A stretch of 64,000 nucleotides of DNA from Tubulanus polymorphus (taxonomy: Eukaryota > Nemertea > Palaeonemertea > Tubulaniformes > Tubulanidae). Shown here piece after piece: positions 35,278-51,515 of the stretch (positions are counted from its first letter, which is position 1; each line of letters begins with the position of its first letter). Position numbers and translations under genes: made by a program. A model generated the notes under the pieces. That model did no database searches. It was given only the letters and a program-made list of their open reading frames with translations, and was not told where the DNA came from. The stretch is from NCBI RefSeq assembly GCF_964204645.1, contig NC_134026.1:28104650-28168649 (forward strand), written 5' to 3'.

Positions 35278-35692
35278 TAAATGCTTTTCTATCCTGTCTA
35301 GATGTATCTGTAGGTTTTCGTGCATTTGTTTATTTGTAAATATCATGTATTTTTAATGTGTGAAAATAAATATCTCGATAATGTACGTTAAAACCAGTTC
35401 GCTTCAATCGATATATCGAGAGGACATGCTGACATCTAATGGCAAAAACGAGAACTAACCAGGAAGTAATTCTGTCACCTGGTCACTGGGAGTAGCTTGA
35501 GATATCCATATGAGATATCATGAATGTGAATCTTTTCAATCATTCAAATTATTAAAAGTGGGTCTTAGTGGTTACTTCCAAAAAATTTGTCCATCGCATC
35601 CTGTAATTATGATCACTGAAATGCTCTCTAATTTGTTTTTTGATGTACTGTAGTTTTACTGCATTATTGAGAAAAATTGACAAGACACTAAT
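35278..35692. other. PRPF38A 3' UTR end and P2X promoter region
   Basis: The PRPF38A polyadenylation signal is at 35365-35370. The remaining roughly 320 bp should contain the P2X promoter and 5' UTR, but no clear motif is seen. Confidence 0.45.
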
Positions 35693-38014
35693 ATGGGTTG
35701 TGGAAAATTTGTGAGTTCTGCCGTTTCCTTTCTCTTTGAATATGACACCCCAAAAATCGTACATATCAACAGTAAGAAAGTAGGAGTTGTTAATAGGCTA
35801 ATTCAGTTAGCAGTTATTGGATATATCATTGGGTAATTAATTAAAATGTGATATATTTGGATATGGAATTGAAATATGATGTATATCTCTAAAAAATGTC
35901 AAATATTTTTAGATGGGTGATAATCATAAATCGAGGTTATCAGGCGAGTGATACTCCTATTAGCAGTACTACTACCAAACTAAAAGGTGTAGTTTATACA
36001 AATACATCGAATATGCAGCGTATATGGGATGTCGCAGATTATGTTGTTCCTCCTCAAGTGAGTTTTTATCGTTGTGTCTTTCATTATGTTCTAATTTGAT
36101 TTGTTAATTTGTATATGTATATTTTTTAGGAAAATGAAGCCTTTTTTGTGACGACAGATGCAATAATTACCAATAACCAGTCACAGACAACTTGTCCTGA
36201 GGTATTCAGTTTATTATTTTGAAGTCTTTAAAGCATCATGGTAATATTTGGTCAATAATATATTGAGTTGTTCTACATGTTTGAAAGGATTACACAATGA
36301 TTGGAGTATTATGCGACCCAGAAAATCCCCATGATGTCTGTCAACCAAACACTGCAGTTACAAATGGAAATGGTAAGCCTGTAGTATAAAAGCGCTTTGG
36401 GAATTACAAACTGTTTAGTTTTAATCAAAGTGCAAACACTCAAACATCGTACACAGGGTGATGGTATTGTCATTGTCATTACAGGAGTTAAGACTGGGAA
36501 TTGTGTAAAATCGGATGTAAATGAGACAGTGTATGTTTGTGAAATTCATGCTTGGTGTCCTGTAGAAGTCGATAAACCACCAGGGTATGAGGCAGAAATA
36601 TAATCATTATATCAGGAAAGCTGAATAAAGGATATACTGGCACCTTTTTCACTGAAGTCTGCTATAATAGTGCGTTTATTTATTTTTAGTCGCAAACCAC
36701 TATTGAATGTTTCGGACTTCACGGTGCTTATTAAGAATAATGTAGAATTCGCTAGTTTTAATGTCAAAAGGTAATTTACACTTGAAAAAAATGAACTTAT
36801 TCATCTATTAGCCGGATGGAAATGATTATTATTCCTTTATTACAGACGTAACATAATTAATGATACAAAGGATTGGCTGAAAAAATGTCATTACGATCCC
36901 AACGATGAACTACACAAATATTGCCCAATATTCAGATTAGGAGACATTGTTAGATTAGCAGGAGATGATATTACTGAAATGTCTTTGAAAGTCAGTAGAC
37001 AATAATTACTTATAGCTCTATGAGCTGTGTCTACGTAGTGATGTTAATTTTGGATTCTATATGAATTATAGGGTGGTGTTGTTGCCATTATAATCCGATG
37101 GGATTGTGATCTTGATCATGGGGAAGATGAATGTCTACCCAAGTATGAATTCAGACGTATTGATAAGAAGGACACTAAATTTGCTGGTGGTTGGAACTTC
37201 AGGTTGCTGTTTGTTACTTGTACTATTCCATTCGAGTGTATGTGTTATACTAAGTACTTAGTTCTTTTACTTTCAGATATGCAAACTATTATTTCGAAGA
37301 TGGTATCGCAAAACGAAGTTTGGTTAAAGCGTACGGCATTCGTTTCATTATATTGGTGAAAGGAACTGCATGGAAATTTAGTTTCATTCCTCTCATATTA
37401 AAAATAGGTAGCGGTCTGGCTCTGTTATCTGTGGTGAGTAGAGACTTCGCATACGTAGTTGTTCAGTCTTGTTGACTAATGCACATTTTATGAGTAATTT
37501 TCTATTTCTAGGCTACAATTATGTGTGATATATTTGTGTTGTATTGCCTGAAGAAGAGGAATTACTATCGTGAGAAGAAGTATCAGTACGTCAAGGGTGA
37601 TGATGCTTATCAGGTAAGAATCCATTGATTTCACTTATGCATTAACATCTAACCTCTCCAGAATAAACCAGGAATCGCTTCTTTGAGAATTGAATGCTTC
37701 CACATTTTAGATTTTTGATGATCACGAAAGTCAACAAATTCAACAATACGGCTCAGGAAATTAACATTTCACTGTTCACATACAGGTTTCTATTATACAT
37801 GTACAAATGGTTTCCTGCGGATATCCCCAATGGCAAAAATCCCCACCAATTTTGTCTGGTTTTATCAAAAGCTTTTGTCGATTGATTCATCAACCATTCC
37901 CAGCAACTTGATTTTCGTAACCTTTATAGCATTCATCTTTTCGTGTTTTTAATAGCATTTTCTCTTCATTAGGTGTTGGATGAGGAACCAATCAGAGACA
38001 ACAGTGTTTCATGA
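35693..38014 (+). CDS. P2X purinoceptor (P2X4-like ATP-gated cation channel)
   Basis: Eleven exons: 35693-35832, 35913-36057, 36130-36201, 36288-36372, 36485-36584, 36690-36770, 36846-36990, 37072-37202, 37277-37433, 37512-37613 and 37973-38014 (1200 nt, 399 aa). TM1 is near residues 34-52 ([17 protein letters not shown]) and TM2 near residues 325-350 ([16 protein letters not shown]...). The ectodomain has ten cysteines in P2X order. ATP-contact residues are present: KLKG near TM1, the WNFRYANYY (NFR) motif and the Lys of VKAYGIRF. The N-terminal TPK protein kinase C site and the C-terminal YxxxK trafficking motif (YCLKK) are also present. It should form trimeric, ATP-gated Na+/Ca2+ channels. 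The closest vertebrate subtype by eye is P2X4. AATAAA lies at 38475-38480. Confidence 0.95.
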
Positions 38015-39374
38015 GCCAATCATCTTCAGTAATCTATATGATATCTATAATGTGATATTCTTGTATACATTCCTTATAAGCTCAGCCAGTCATATTTTTG
38101 AATATTGCTACATCCAGTCTACTGGAGCCATTGCTTACTATTTATTATAAGATAATATTGCCTCAAGAGAGATTAATTCGTACTTACGATGAAAGGCTAA
38201 ATCCATTGATTTTATGGTGTGAACTGGAACTATTGCATGATGGTAGTGAAAAAGGTGCTAAATGATATACAATGGCTTAATTTATACCACAATCTTGTTG
38301 AATGATATTATTGTTATTATCACTATTATCTTGCTCGACAGTTACCACCCGTTAAAACAATTTTAGATGAGATTGAACCAATTAATTTCACAACGTAGAA
38401 ATGGTGATCCTATACCTACACGTATGTCTCAATATTTGACACTTGTTAACTGCTGATCATAATGTACATGTATCAATAAAGTTTACACGCTTCAATTAAA
38501 TTCGATGTTGTTCTTAATCTATGCAAGTGCTGGTTGAACATGCGAGTTACGTCTTATGATTAAGATTTATTCGATAACACTTGGGATTTACGTTTTGTGA
38601 ACTGCGTTTTACATAAATATTTGGTAGTTTATGTACTACAGGTCTCGGTCGTGTAGCCCGCCAACCGCCCGACTGTCAGATCATGATCGCCATGTGCTGC
38701 CCCTATACATTTCATAAGCGGTGAGTATGTGAACTAACTCGATTGCCGAATATTTCTACTGCGGCATTCGAGTAATAAATTAGTTCACGTATTTACCGTC
38801 AACGGTATGTATAGGGGCAGCACTTAACGGTTAAGATTTTACACGGATCATATGCCTACTACTGTGACAACTGCACTACTGTGGTATGCGAGTACATTAT
38901 ATCAAATATCATTCATCAAATACTTTGAAATGTATAATTCTATCGACGCTCAGATAATCTTATTTTCACACAAAACTTCAAACGGTTTTAATCGTTGTGT
39001 TATGCGAATGATCTATTCAGTTTCACTGGTAAACACGGCTTGTGTCTTCCGGCTTCCCGATTACCGTGAAAGGAATTGTATTCAACTGAATATATCATAT
39101 GATCATATAATGAATATCCGCAAGAAATTTAACTGATGTCTTATTTTGATAATTAATTCATTTACACAGACGAAAAAAATTACAAAATAAAGCTTTTTCA
39201 TACCAGCGAGATTTGTGGTCAACGCCAGTACAATTTTCGAAAGATAATCCATGATGTTAACAGATATCCCGTGTGGACAATATAAGCCCTTGTTATAAAC
39301 TTCTATGCCGGTACTTCCAATTCTATGTACTTTGTTCGCTTGTTTGTGTCAAATAACATACTTAGAAGCTCGTT
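38015..39374. other. P2X 3' UTR and spacer
   Basis: The P2X 3' UTR probably ends after the AATAAA at 38475-38480. The rest has no convincing gene. It includes the imperfect hairpin at 38694-38823. Confidence 0.5.
38694..38823. repeat. Imperfect 130-bp hairpin with perfect 17-bp ends
   Basis: GTGCTGCCCCTATACAT (38694-38710) is exactly reverse-complementary to 38807-38823. Partial pairing continues inward (GTGAACTAACTCG-type segments against TAGTTCAC). It is most likely a short MITE. A structured RNA is less likely but cannot be excluded. Confidence 0.6.
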
Positions 39375-40091
39375 TCAAGTATGTTCGGATTGATCAAATT
39401 GAGAAGGTAGTATATGCCAGTCGGTCAATCCGGAGAACCTCTGTGGCAAGCCATTCACCCAGTCTAAACATTTATTGTAATTATGATTATTTGGTTCATC
39501 TAAACCGGCTTCTTTTAAAGTTTTCGTGTCGAGTCGAATCATTTCCGATTCAGTTGCGTTATCGGTTGAATATTTTCTGAAACGACGCGGAGTTTGCGGC
39601 GGTCGTCCTACTTGGAACTTTCCCTGTGCTATCATCGCGTTCGGTTCCGATTTGGACGAGATTTTCCGAGATCTATGTCCCGATGGGGAATAAGATAATC
39701 CGGTTACCAAAACAACATCATTCGTGTTATTAGTACTGTATCCATCTCTGTGTGATTTATTTCCTTTTGAAAAAATGTTCGCTTCTGAGTGTGCTCGAGA
39801 TAAAGTAGGTCTACGGCTGTGTACAGAATCCTTTTTGCCACAATTACAATCTTTCCGATCAAAGGTGTAGCTGTGCCGGTTTGATCTATCGGTGATCGGT
39901 TGTAATGAATTTCCCGCTGATCTTAATCGAGCCGAATTCACACCTTCTGAAACATCTTTTCCCACAAGTCCATATTTGTAATTCGGTAATTTGAATGGCG
40001 GTCTAGTTGGCCGCTGAAGTAATTTGGATTCCGGCCCTTGTGTCAAACTCAGTTTATGTTGGCGTTGAGATTCCATTACGGGGATTTTCAC
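39375..40091 (-). CDS. Hypothetical basic, Ser/Arg-rich protein, single exon
   Basis: A continuous 238-codon frame starts MKIPVMESQRQHKL and stops at 39375-39377. This is long for chance in AT-rich DNA. The composition is basic and disordered (SRRPTLSRAHSEANIF, GHRSRKISSKSEPN, RPPQTPRRFRKYS). The C-terminal part looks more ordered (KCLDWVNGLPQRFSG). It could be an intronless gene or the last exon of a longer one; I found no clear acceptor that would force the latter. It lies between the P2X gene and the coiled-coil gene, transcribed in the same direction as the latter. No family is recognised. Confidence 0.55.
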   Translation of the reverse strand: MKIPVMESQRQHKLSLTQGPESKLLQRPTRPPFKLPNYKYGLVGKDVSEGVNSARLRSAGNSLQPITDRSNRHSYTFDRKDCNCGKKDSVHSRRPTLSRAHSEANIFSKGNKSHRDGYSTNNTNDVVLVTGLSYSPSGHRSRKISSKSEPNAMIAQGKFQVGRPPQTPRRFRKYSTDNATESEMIRLDTKTLKEAGLDEPNNHNYNKCLDWVNGLPQRFSGLTDWHILPSQFDQSEHT

Positions 40092-41628
40092 GCCCTTTCC
40101 TTTTCACTGGTGTTTTCGCAATCAGCTAATTGAATGGTGATAAACTCCGCGCCAACATATTACGACGACTGTTTTTCGTTGTACAACTTCAAGATTAGTG
40201 GTATCGCATTTTGTGAATTCACATTTAATTTAGTAATCTATATATCCATTTCATACGATACAAACAACTAGATCGACCACTTAGAGCATAATACCGGGTG
40301 CTTTTATATTCGAATAAAATAATCAAGTGTTTAACCGCACGGTACAATGGACATTTCCACAAAGTGCAAACATTAAGACACACTAAGTTATGTATAGCAG
40401 TGAAACATAACTCCTCAACCGTTATTTCAAATCCTATATCTATGACGTCATGCACAACATACCCGGCAACATACTGGATTATCAATATCCGGTTTCCGCA
40501 CTAAACTGAAATAAAGAAGATTTAATTCAGGCAGATTTATGTCAAATTCCGTATATTCTGTCGTGTGCTTGTCTTTCTCTTGGTCGAAAGAAATCAGTCG
40601 AAATGAAAGTACTAATCAAATTTTCTTCAAATATATAGAGATTACCTTTTAACTATTAAATCATACCAGAAAGTAATTTCCTTATCGAATTTTTGTATCA
40701 ATACATATTCAACTCAATTGCGTAGATACATATTACGAAACCGGTATCAAAACCCAGAACTTATAAGAATGATAAATTCCCACAGAAAAAAAACGGTAAT
40801 TACCTGCCTACATACCTGAATAAATAAGTATTGGTTATGACTGCAGTTGTCTGATAAATCAAAGCACACCCACATGTGTGTCACTAGAAATCTCTGCCGT
40901 ACCTCTCTTACAAAACCGGCTTCAACACGACAGGAACATTTGGAAGAGGAAATATTAAAAATGAAATCACGCACGGTACTGCTTGTTCTTGGCTAGCCGA
41001 TTTTATTGCATGTCGGAATCCAGTAGGGTGAAGAATAACAATCTAATGGTAATTTAACCACTCCACAGCGGAGGATCTTAAGGCCATAAAATGTCAGCAT
41101 GTCTTAGAAGCGGTTCGAAGATTGATATGGGATTAGTTTGTTAACAATATTGTTTATTAACAACCATACTTCCGAATAGAACTATCGATGAACCGTCATA
41201 AAAATTGTTATAAAACAGAACGAATAGATAACATTGATTATAACGAAAAGTGTTATATGTATTTCAATATATTACTATTTGCGACATTAATTCATTTCCA
41301 TAAAATAGAATCGTTAAGCTAACACGTAGCATCCACCACCCTTATTTAAAGTGCTTGAAAAAATAGTAATAATCTATCCGTGTCAAGTAGCATGCACTGT
41401 TATTCTCTAGGAAGCTTCTGGAATCGTTAAACCCGATTTTTCTGGAAAATTACGTACGACATTTATCATATTTAATATTATGTTGTATTCGTGGTACGTG
41501 TACTTGTATATTACTAATGTCTGCGCAGTACCCTACATAAATAATTCTAAATATATGCATTCAAATTCCTAAGCTATTCGCTTTTCTATTTTGAAACGAA
41601 GAGTAATGTTTTGCGCGGTTGTTTGACA
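40092..41628. other. Intergenic region with no supported gene
   Basis: AT-rich, with only short incidental ORFs. The 41450-41628 part is probably the 3' UTR of the coiled-coil gene on the minus strand. Confidence 0.45.
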
Positions 41629-47058
<5,430 letters not shown>

Positions 47059-47631
47059 TTATGTCTGCTTGTTACTTGTGATGGGGTTAAAACATTCTAC
47101 TTATAAGACTTTTATCCATCGAATTTAAAATCCATATCGTCAGAATTATAACTGACTAGTTGCGTCTGTAGTCATGGCACCTGTATCGCGTTGACGTCCC
47201 ATGAATCTGTGACATTGCGAGCCAAGCCACCTGAGCGGCACAGTGGTGTAGCCTTGGCAACAGCGGGAAACTGTCGGTGTTCACCGGGTCTTAACGACAT
47301 CTGAAGATCCATCAAAAACCTTTCTCCGAGTTTCATATGATTTCAGGATAATTGTTCCGTCTTTTGTATTATTTTCTATTGATTAAATGGCTGCCTTCGG
47401 ATTTAGAACAAGTGGATGACTATATCATCTACTTGATAATATTTTCATATCACGTTGATAGATTGATAACTAATGCTTTGAATTATGAATATCATGATTT
47501 ATGTTATTTCAAAATAAATCAATAGATACATTATTTTTAATCACATTTCAATTTATTTTCCTGCTGCTTCGAACTATCGTAACTTGGCTGATGCGTATGA
47601 TCGCAATAGCGTCGTCCGTGTAATGATCGAG
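47059..47631. other. Upstream region of the coiled-coil gene
   Basis: The presumed promoter and 5' UTR of the minus-strand gene lie here. The stretch 47160-47290 is richer in GC than its neighbourhood. No other feature is supported. Confidence 0.4.
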
Positions 47632-47690
47632 TTCCAAAAATACAGATCGGGCACATTTCCAGAAATGACTTAAACAAACAAAGGTAGAAA
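47632..47690 (-). pseudogene. Fragment of a third GPCR copy (C-terminal end)
   Basis: About 58 bp align with the C-terminal ends of the two intact GPCR genes (48306-48375 and 50562-50640), including AATACAGATCGGGCACATTT and the AGAAATGACTT block. Translation gives SHFWKCARSVFL, parallel to SLFRKCTRSVFL in the intact copies, with small deletions shifting the frame upstream. The remainder of the gene is missing. It indicates that the cluster once had at least three members. Confidence 0.55.
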
Positions 47691-47882
47691 TATATTGCTA
47701 CTTTCCAGTAACTAAAAGCAATAAGTTGAAATTGAATAACAGTCCCGTTTCATGTTGTATTTTTGTATGGATTGAATGAGAAGAAATGTTGCAATGGTTT
47801 GAACTGTTATTTAGTTTGATGAAGATGAATTATAGTTTGAAGATCATAAACGTCGCTATATAGCATCTTCATTGGGTAAATC

Positions 47883-48188
47883 CATCCTCTCCCGGCAGGG
47901 ATTCGAACCTGATGGCATCAAGATTGCCACGGCACGAAACCCTGCCATAATCGACCGTGTGCGCAGATACATGCGCAGTTCAGATGATGTGATTTTTAGC
48001 CAATCAGAAATCCCGTTTTATTTTAGCCCGGGTTTTCCCATTTATAGTTCTTCCTTGAAATTTGCCTCAACGATTATACAACGAGCAATCTGATTGGTGC
48101 CGCCAGTTTTCGTTCGGAAAGCTGCGCATGTACCTGCGCACCCGGTCTACTGTGGCAGGGGTGTTCGAGTCCCTGCAGAGGGAGGATG
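47883..48188 (+). mobile_element. TIR element with tRNA B-box-like ends, copy 1 (306 bp)
   Basis: The ends CATCCTCTCCCGGCAGGG and CCCTGCAGAGGGAGGATG are inverted and extend into imperfect arms of about 80 bp. Each arm carries GATTCGAACC or its complement, resembling the B box/T arm of a tRNA gene. An 8-bp duplication GGTAAATC flanks it (47875-47882 and 48189-48196). The interior contains GCGCAGATACATGCGCAG and its inverse counterpart. There is no coding capacity; ORFs within and across it are incidental. A second copy in opposite orientation is at 53136-53468. Confidence 0.85.
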
Positions 48189-48268
48189 GGTAAATCAGTC
48201 TCATCTACTCATTTACCTGATGAAGCTATCATGCACTAGTAGCGAAAGTTCATACTTTCATAATTTCG

Positions 48269-49345
48269 TTAGCCTTCAAATCGATAGTTGTTTTCGTTGA
48301 ATTTTGGTTTCAGGAATACAGAACGGGTACATTTCCTGAAAAGACTTGAACTAAGGCAATAAAGATAGAAATTAATGGCTGAATTCATTATCAGCGAAGC
48401 TCGTGATATTTGATACATGACAATCTTAAAGAACAAGTAAACGTTACCAGAAGAGCTGTAGAAGTCCTTAAGCAACACATAAAAATTATAAGTTAAAGAC
48501 GGAAAATGAGTTACAATTAGAAAAATTGAGATCGTCACCACAATTCCGTTTAATGAAGATGATGATGACACGTGACTTTCTGAGATCTTTTGTCTTAAAG
48601 ACATTTGTCGTTTAAACGAAATCAACATAGCAACATTCGATATTACAACCAGAAAAAGTGGTAATTTCAACTCAAATATCAAATCTGAAAATGCCATAAA
48701 AATCAATGTAACTATCACGGGCACTTTTTCATCTAATTGTGAAACACAATCATATATACCATATTCGTTTACACGGGCTCCTGCCAAAATACCTTGCGGA
48801 ATAACTCTTAGTATTCCAACTAAAACTATACATAGCGTGAAGATATAAGCTCTTCTCGGAGTACAAAGAGATTTAGCTTTCAACGCGAATCTGACAGCTA
48901 TAAACCGGTCTATACTCATTAAAGCCAGTATTAAACTGGAGGTCGAAGACGAACCACCGCCGAGTACTTGATATAATCTACAGAATGGAGTTGATAGAAT
49001 TTGCTGATCGTAATGAATTCGTAGAAATAAAACCGGCAAATAAAAACAGATGACGTTAATATCAGAAAAAGCGAGAGCTACTAAATATACACCGACTGAT
49101 GTATCGCAGAAGCGGAATCTCGGCACCAGTAGAATTCGCAAAGATGAAATATTACCAATTGTCCCGATAATGAATATAGTTGGTAGTACGATATATGTTA
49201 CGACGTAGCGGACGTATTCCTTGAAATCAGCAATACGCGACTGATCTGTTGCATTTATTCTACGTAATGACGACATCATAACGTGAAATATGAATTGGGA
49301 CAACGAGGGATCATCAACGTCACCTTCCAAAGTCAGCATTATCAT
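48269..49345 (-). CDS. Class A (rhodopsin-like) GPCR, peptide-receptor type, copy 1
   Basis: An intronless frame of 358 codons. Seven hydrophobic segments are visible: TM1 (YIVLPTIFIIGTIGN), TM2 (VYLVALAFSDINVICF), TM3 starting after the disulphide Cys in STPFCRLYQ and ending MSIDRF (DRY variant), then TM4-TM7. ECL2 has a Cys (YDCVS). TM6 carries VTHFPSL in place of the usual CWxP, and TM7 ends NSAINFYLYCLSSSLFRK (NPxxY variant). The pattern resembles invertebrate FMRFamide/TRH-like receptors; ligand unknown. The start may be this Met or an internal one (MMSSLRRINATDQ). NxT/NxS sites near the N-terminus fit an extracellular tail. It pairs with the gene at 50514-51515. Confidence 0.88.
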   Translation of the reverse strand: MIMLTLEGDVDDPSLSQFIFHVMMSSLRRINATDQSRIADFKEYVRYVVTYIVLPTIFIIGTIGNISSLRILLVPRFRFCDTSVGVYLVALAFSDINVICFYLPVLFLRIHYDQQILSTPFCRLYQVLGGGSSSTSSLILALMSIDRFIAVRFALKAKSLCTPRRAYIFTLCIVLVGILRVIPQGILAGARVNEYGIYDCVSQLDEKVPVIVTLIFMAFSDLIFELKLPLFLVVISNVAMLISFKRQMSLRQKISESHVSSSSSLNGIVVTISIFLIVTHFPSLTYNFYVLLKDFYSSSGNVYLFFKIVMYQISRASLIMNSAINFYLYCLSSSLFRKCTRSVFLKPKFNENNYRFEG

Positions 49346-50513
49346 TAGTCTTGACCACGCGTATCAATTTAAACGGTGTTATTCATCACAGGTTACCGAT
49401 TAAGAAAATCTTTGATTTTGATAACTCTACTACTGATATCAAATAACCAATTATTGCGCCTATGGATATAGCAACTTGATAACGACTGTATGATTTTTTT
49501 CAGTGGTGAATAACGTATTTCCACACACAAACATACATATGTTTACTACAGAATTATGTGCTGTGATAATTTAGATTTTACGGTTCATGTAGATGACGAT
49601 TCTGAAATTTTGTCTTATTTTTCATTGTAGTTATCATCTATAGTTTCGTTCGTTTATTTGACGACGAAGATGATAGATATTACAGTTTACAGTTTTAGCA
49701 CAATGTATTATTTGCCTAAGTGATTATTTGATTTGCAAATAGATTTTCTTAAGGTTTTGATTCATCACGAAAATGATCCTGTCTCGTGTTATTGAATGTA
49801 ATTTTGCATATGATTCTATACTTTTTACTGGACCAGATTTTTAGTCAGGGATATGATTAACAGCTAGTAGACCACAATGATAAAATGAAATTGAGATGTT
49901 TGTACAATTACCTATGAAAAAAAAACTATATTTTGAACATATTTGGCGGAATTCCTGGAATTTTGCAATCCGAGATCGTCATCAATGTCCGATTAGCAAA
50001 GTTGTCTGAGCATGGCTGCACCATTTCCAGAATCAAATTGTTAAATTCGATGTAATAACATATTTTAATGATGTTGATCTCAGTGCCGACATCACGATTT
50101 CATTAAAAAGAACAAAATGTTTACGAGAATGGAGAGTTTGGTAGTCGGTTGGCCACATATTTATTTTTTAAAAAAAGCAATTTCACCCAAAATTTTGAAA
50201 AAGGGTCGGTAGGCAATTAAATTCTATTCTGAAAATGATTATTTGAAACGACGAAATATCGGGTCGGTCGGGCCCGAGAAACAGGGTCTCTTTTGGTGTG
50301 GCCTTAGCGTTCTTAGGACTTATGTCTAGGCCGAAGCTGTTGTCAGTGAATTTTGTTGAAAGTATATTTTAGTAGTGGTGAAATAGAAATGCGGTTTTCC
50401 TGTAGTTGAGTCGTGTATGTTGACATTTGAGACATGAAGTGATTGATAAACAAATTGTATTTCGCTGCTGAAGTTCAATGATATCTAAATGTTTCAAATA
50501 ATAATCACGATTG
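49346..50513. other. Spacer between the tandem GPCR genes
   Basis: No coding region is seen. Duplicated sequence continues a short way beyond both coding ends. The rest is AT-rich spacer. Confidence 0.45.
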
Positions 50514-51515
50514 CTAATCGTAGCCCGTAGGTTGCGTTGTATGTTTACTTGATCTAGTAACTAATAATACGGATCTGGTGCATTTTCTGAAATGACTTGA
50601 ACTCAGGCAATAGAGATAGAAATTAATGGCTGAATTCATTATCAAGGAAGCTCGAGATATTTGATACAGAAGAACTCGAAAGAAAAATTGCACTTTATCG
50701 GACAGAGATATGTAACGTGCCGTCCACACGTGAAAATTATACATAAGAGACGGAAAATGAGTTACAATCAAAAAAATGGAAATCGTCACCACAATTCCGT
50801 TTAGTGAAGATGATAATGACGATGAAATGTTACTTTTTGACATCGTTTGTCTAAATGACATTTGTCGTCTAAACGAAATCAACATAGCAACATTAGATAT
50901 TAGTACCAGGAAAAGAGGTAATGTCAACTCAAATATCAAATTTGAAAATGCCATGAAAGTCCGTGAAACTACCTTGGGAATATCTTTATTTATTCGTGAA
51001 ACACAATCATTGAAACCCTCTACGTCTACACGGGCTCCTGCCAAAATCCCCTGTGGAATAACCCTAAGTATTCCTAATAAAACTATACATAGTGTGAAGA
51101 TATAAGCTCTTCTCGGAGTACAAAGAGATTTAGCTTTCAACGGGAATCTGACAGCTATAAACCGGTCTATACTCATTAAAGCCAGTATCAAACTTGAGGT
51201 CGAAGACGAACCACCGCCGAGTACTTGATATAATTTACAGAATGGAGTTGACAGAATTTGCTGATCGTAATGAATTCGTAGAAATAAAACCGGCAAATAA
51301 AAACAGATGACGTTAATATCCGAAAAAGCGAGAGCTACTAAATATACACCGACTGATGTATCGCGAAAGCGGAATCTCGGCACCAGTAGAATTCGCAAAG
51401 ATAGAATATTACCAATTGTCCCGATAATGAATACAGTTGGTAGTACAATATATGTTATAGCATAGTGAACATTTTCCTTCAATTCTGCGTTACGCGTCTG
51501 ATCTGTTTCATTCAT
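50514..51515 (-). CDS. Class A (rhodopsin-like) GPCR, peptide-receptor type, copy 2
   Basis: An intronless frame of 333 codons, a tandem duplicate of 48269-49345 in the same orientation. TM1-TM4 are almost identical between copies (for example VYLVALAFSDINVICFYLPV and GGGSSSTSSLILALMSIDRF). The N-terminus, ECL2 (DVEGFNDCVSRINKDI), the loop before TM7 and the C-terminus differ. DRF, the TM6 THFPSL and the TM7 NSAINFYLY variants are shared. The start MNETDQTRN aligns with the internal INATDQ of copy 1. Homologous open sequence (FHVLTSSLSR) continues upstream of this Met without an obvious start. Ligand unknown; probably a neuropeptide-like receptor. Confidence 0.88.
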   Translation of the reverse strand: MNETDQTRNAELKENVHYAITYIVLPTVFIIGTIGNILSLRILLVPRFRFRDTSVGVYLVALAFSDINVICFYLPVLFLRIHYDQQILSTPFCKLYQVLGGGSSSTSSLILALMSIDRFIAVRFPLKAKSLCTPRRAYIFTLCIVLLGILRVIPQGILAGARVDVEGFNDCVSRINKDIPKVVSRTFMAFSNLIFELTLPLFLVLISNVAMLISFRRQMSFRQTMSKSNISSSLSSSLNGIVVTISIFLIVTHFPSLMYNFHVWTARYISLSDKVQFFFRVLLYQISRASLIMNSAINFYLYCLSSSHFRKCTRSVLLVTRSSKHTTQPTGYD

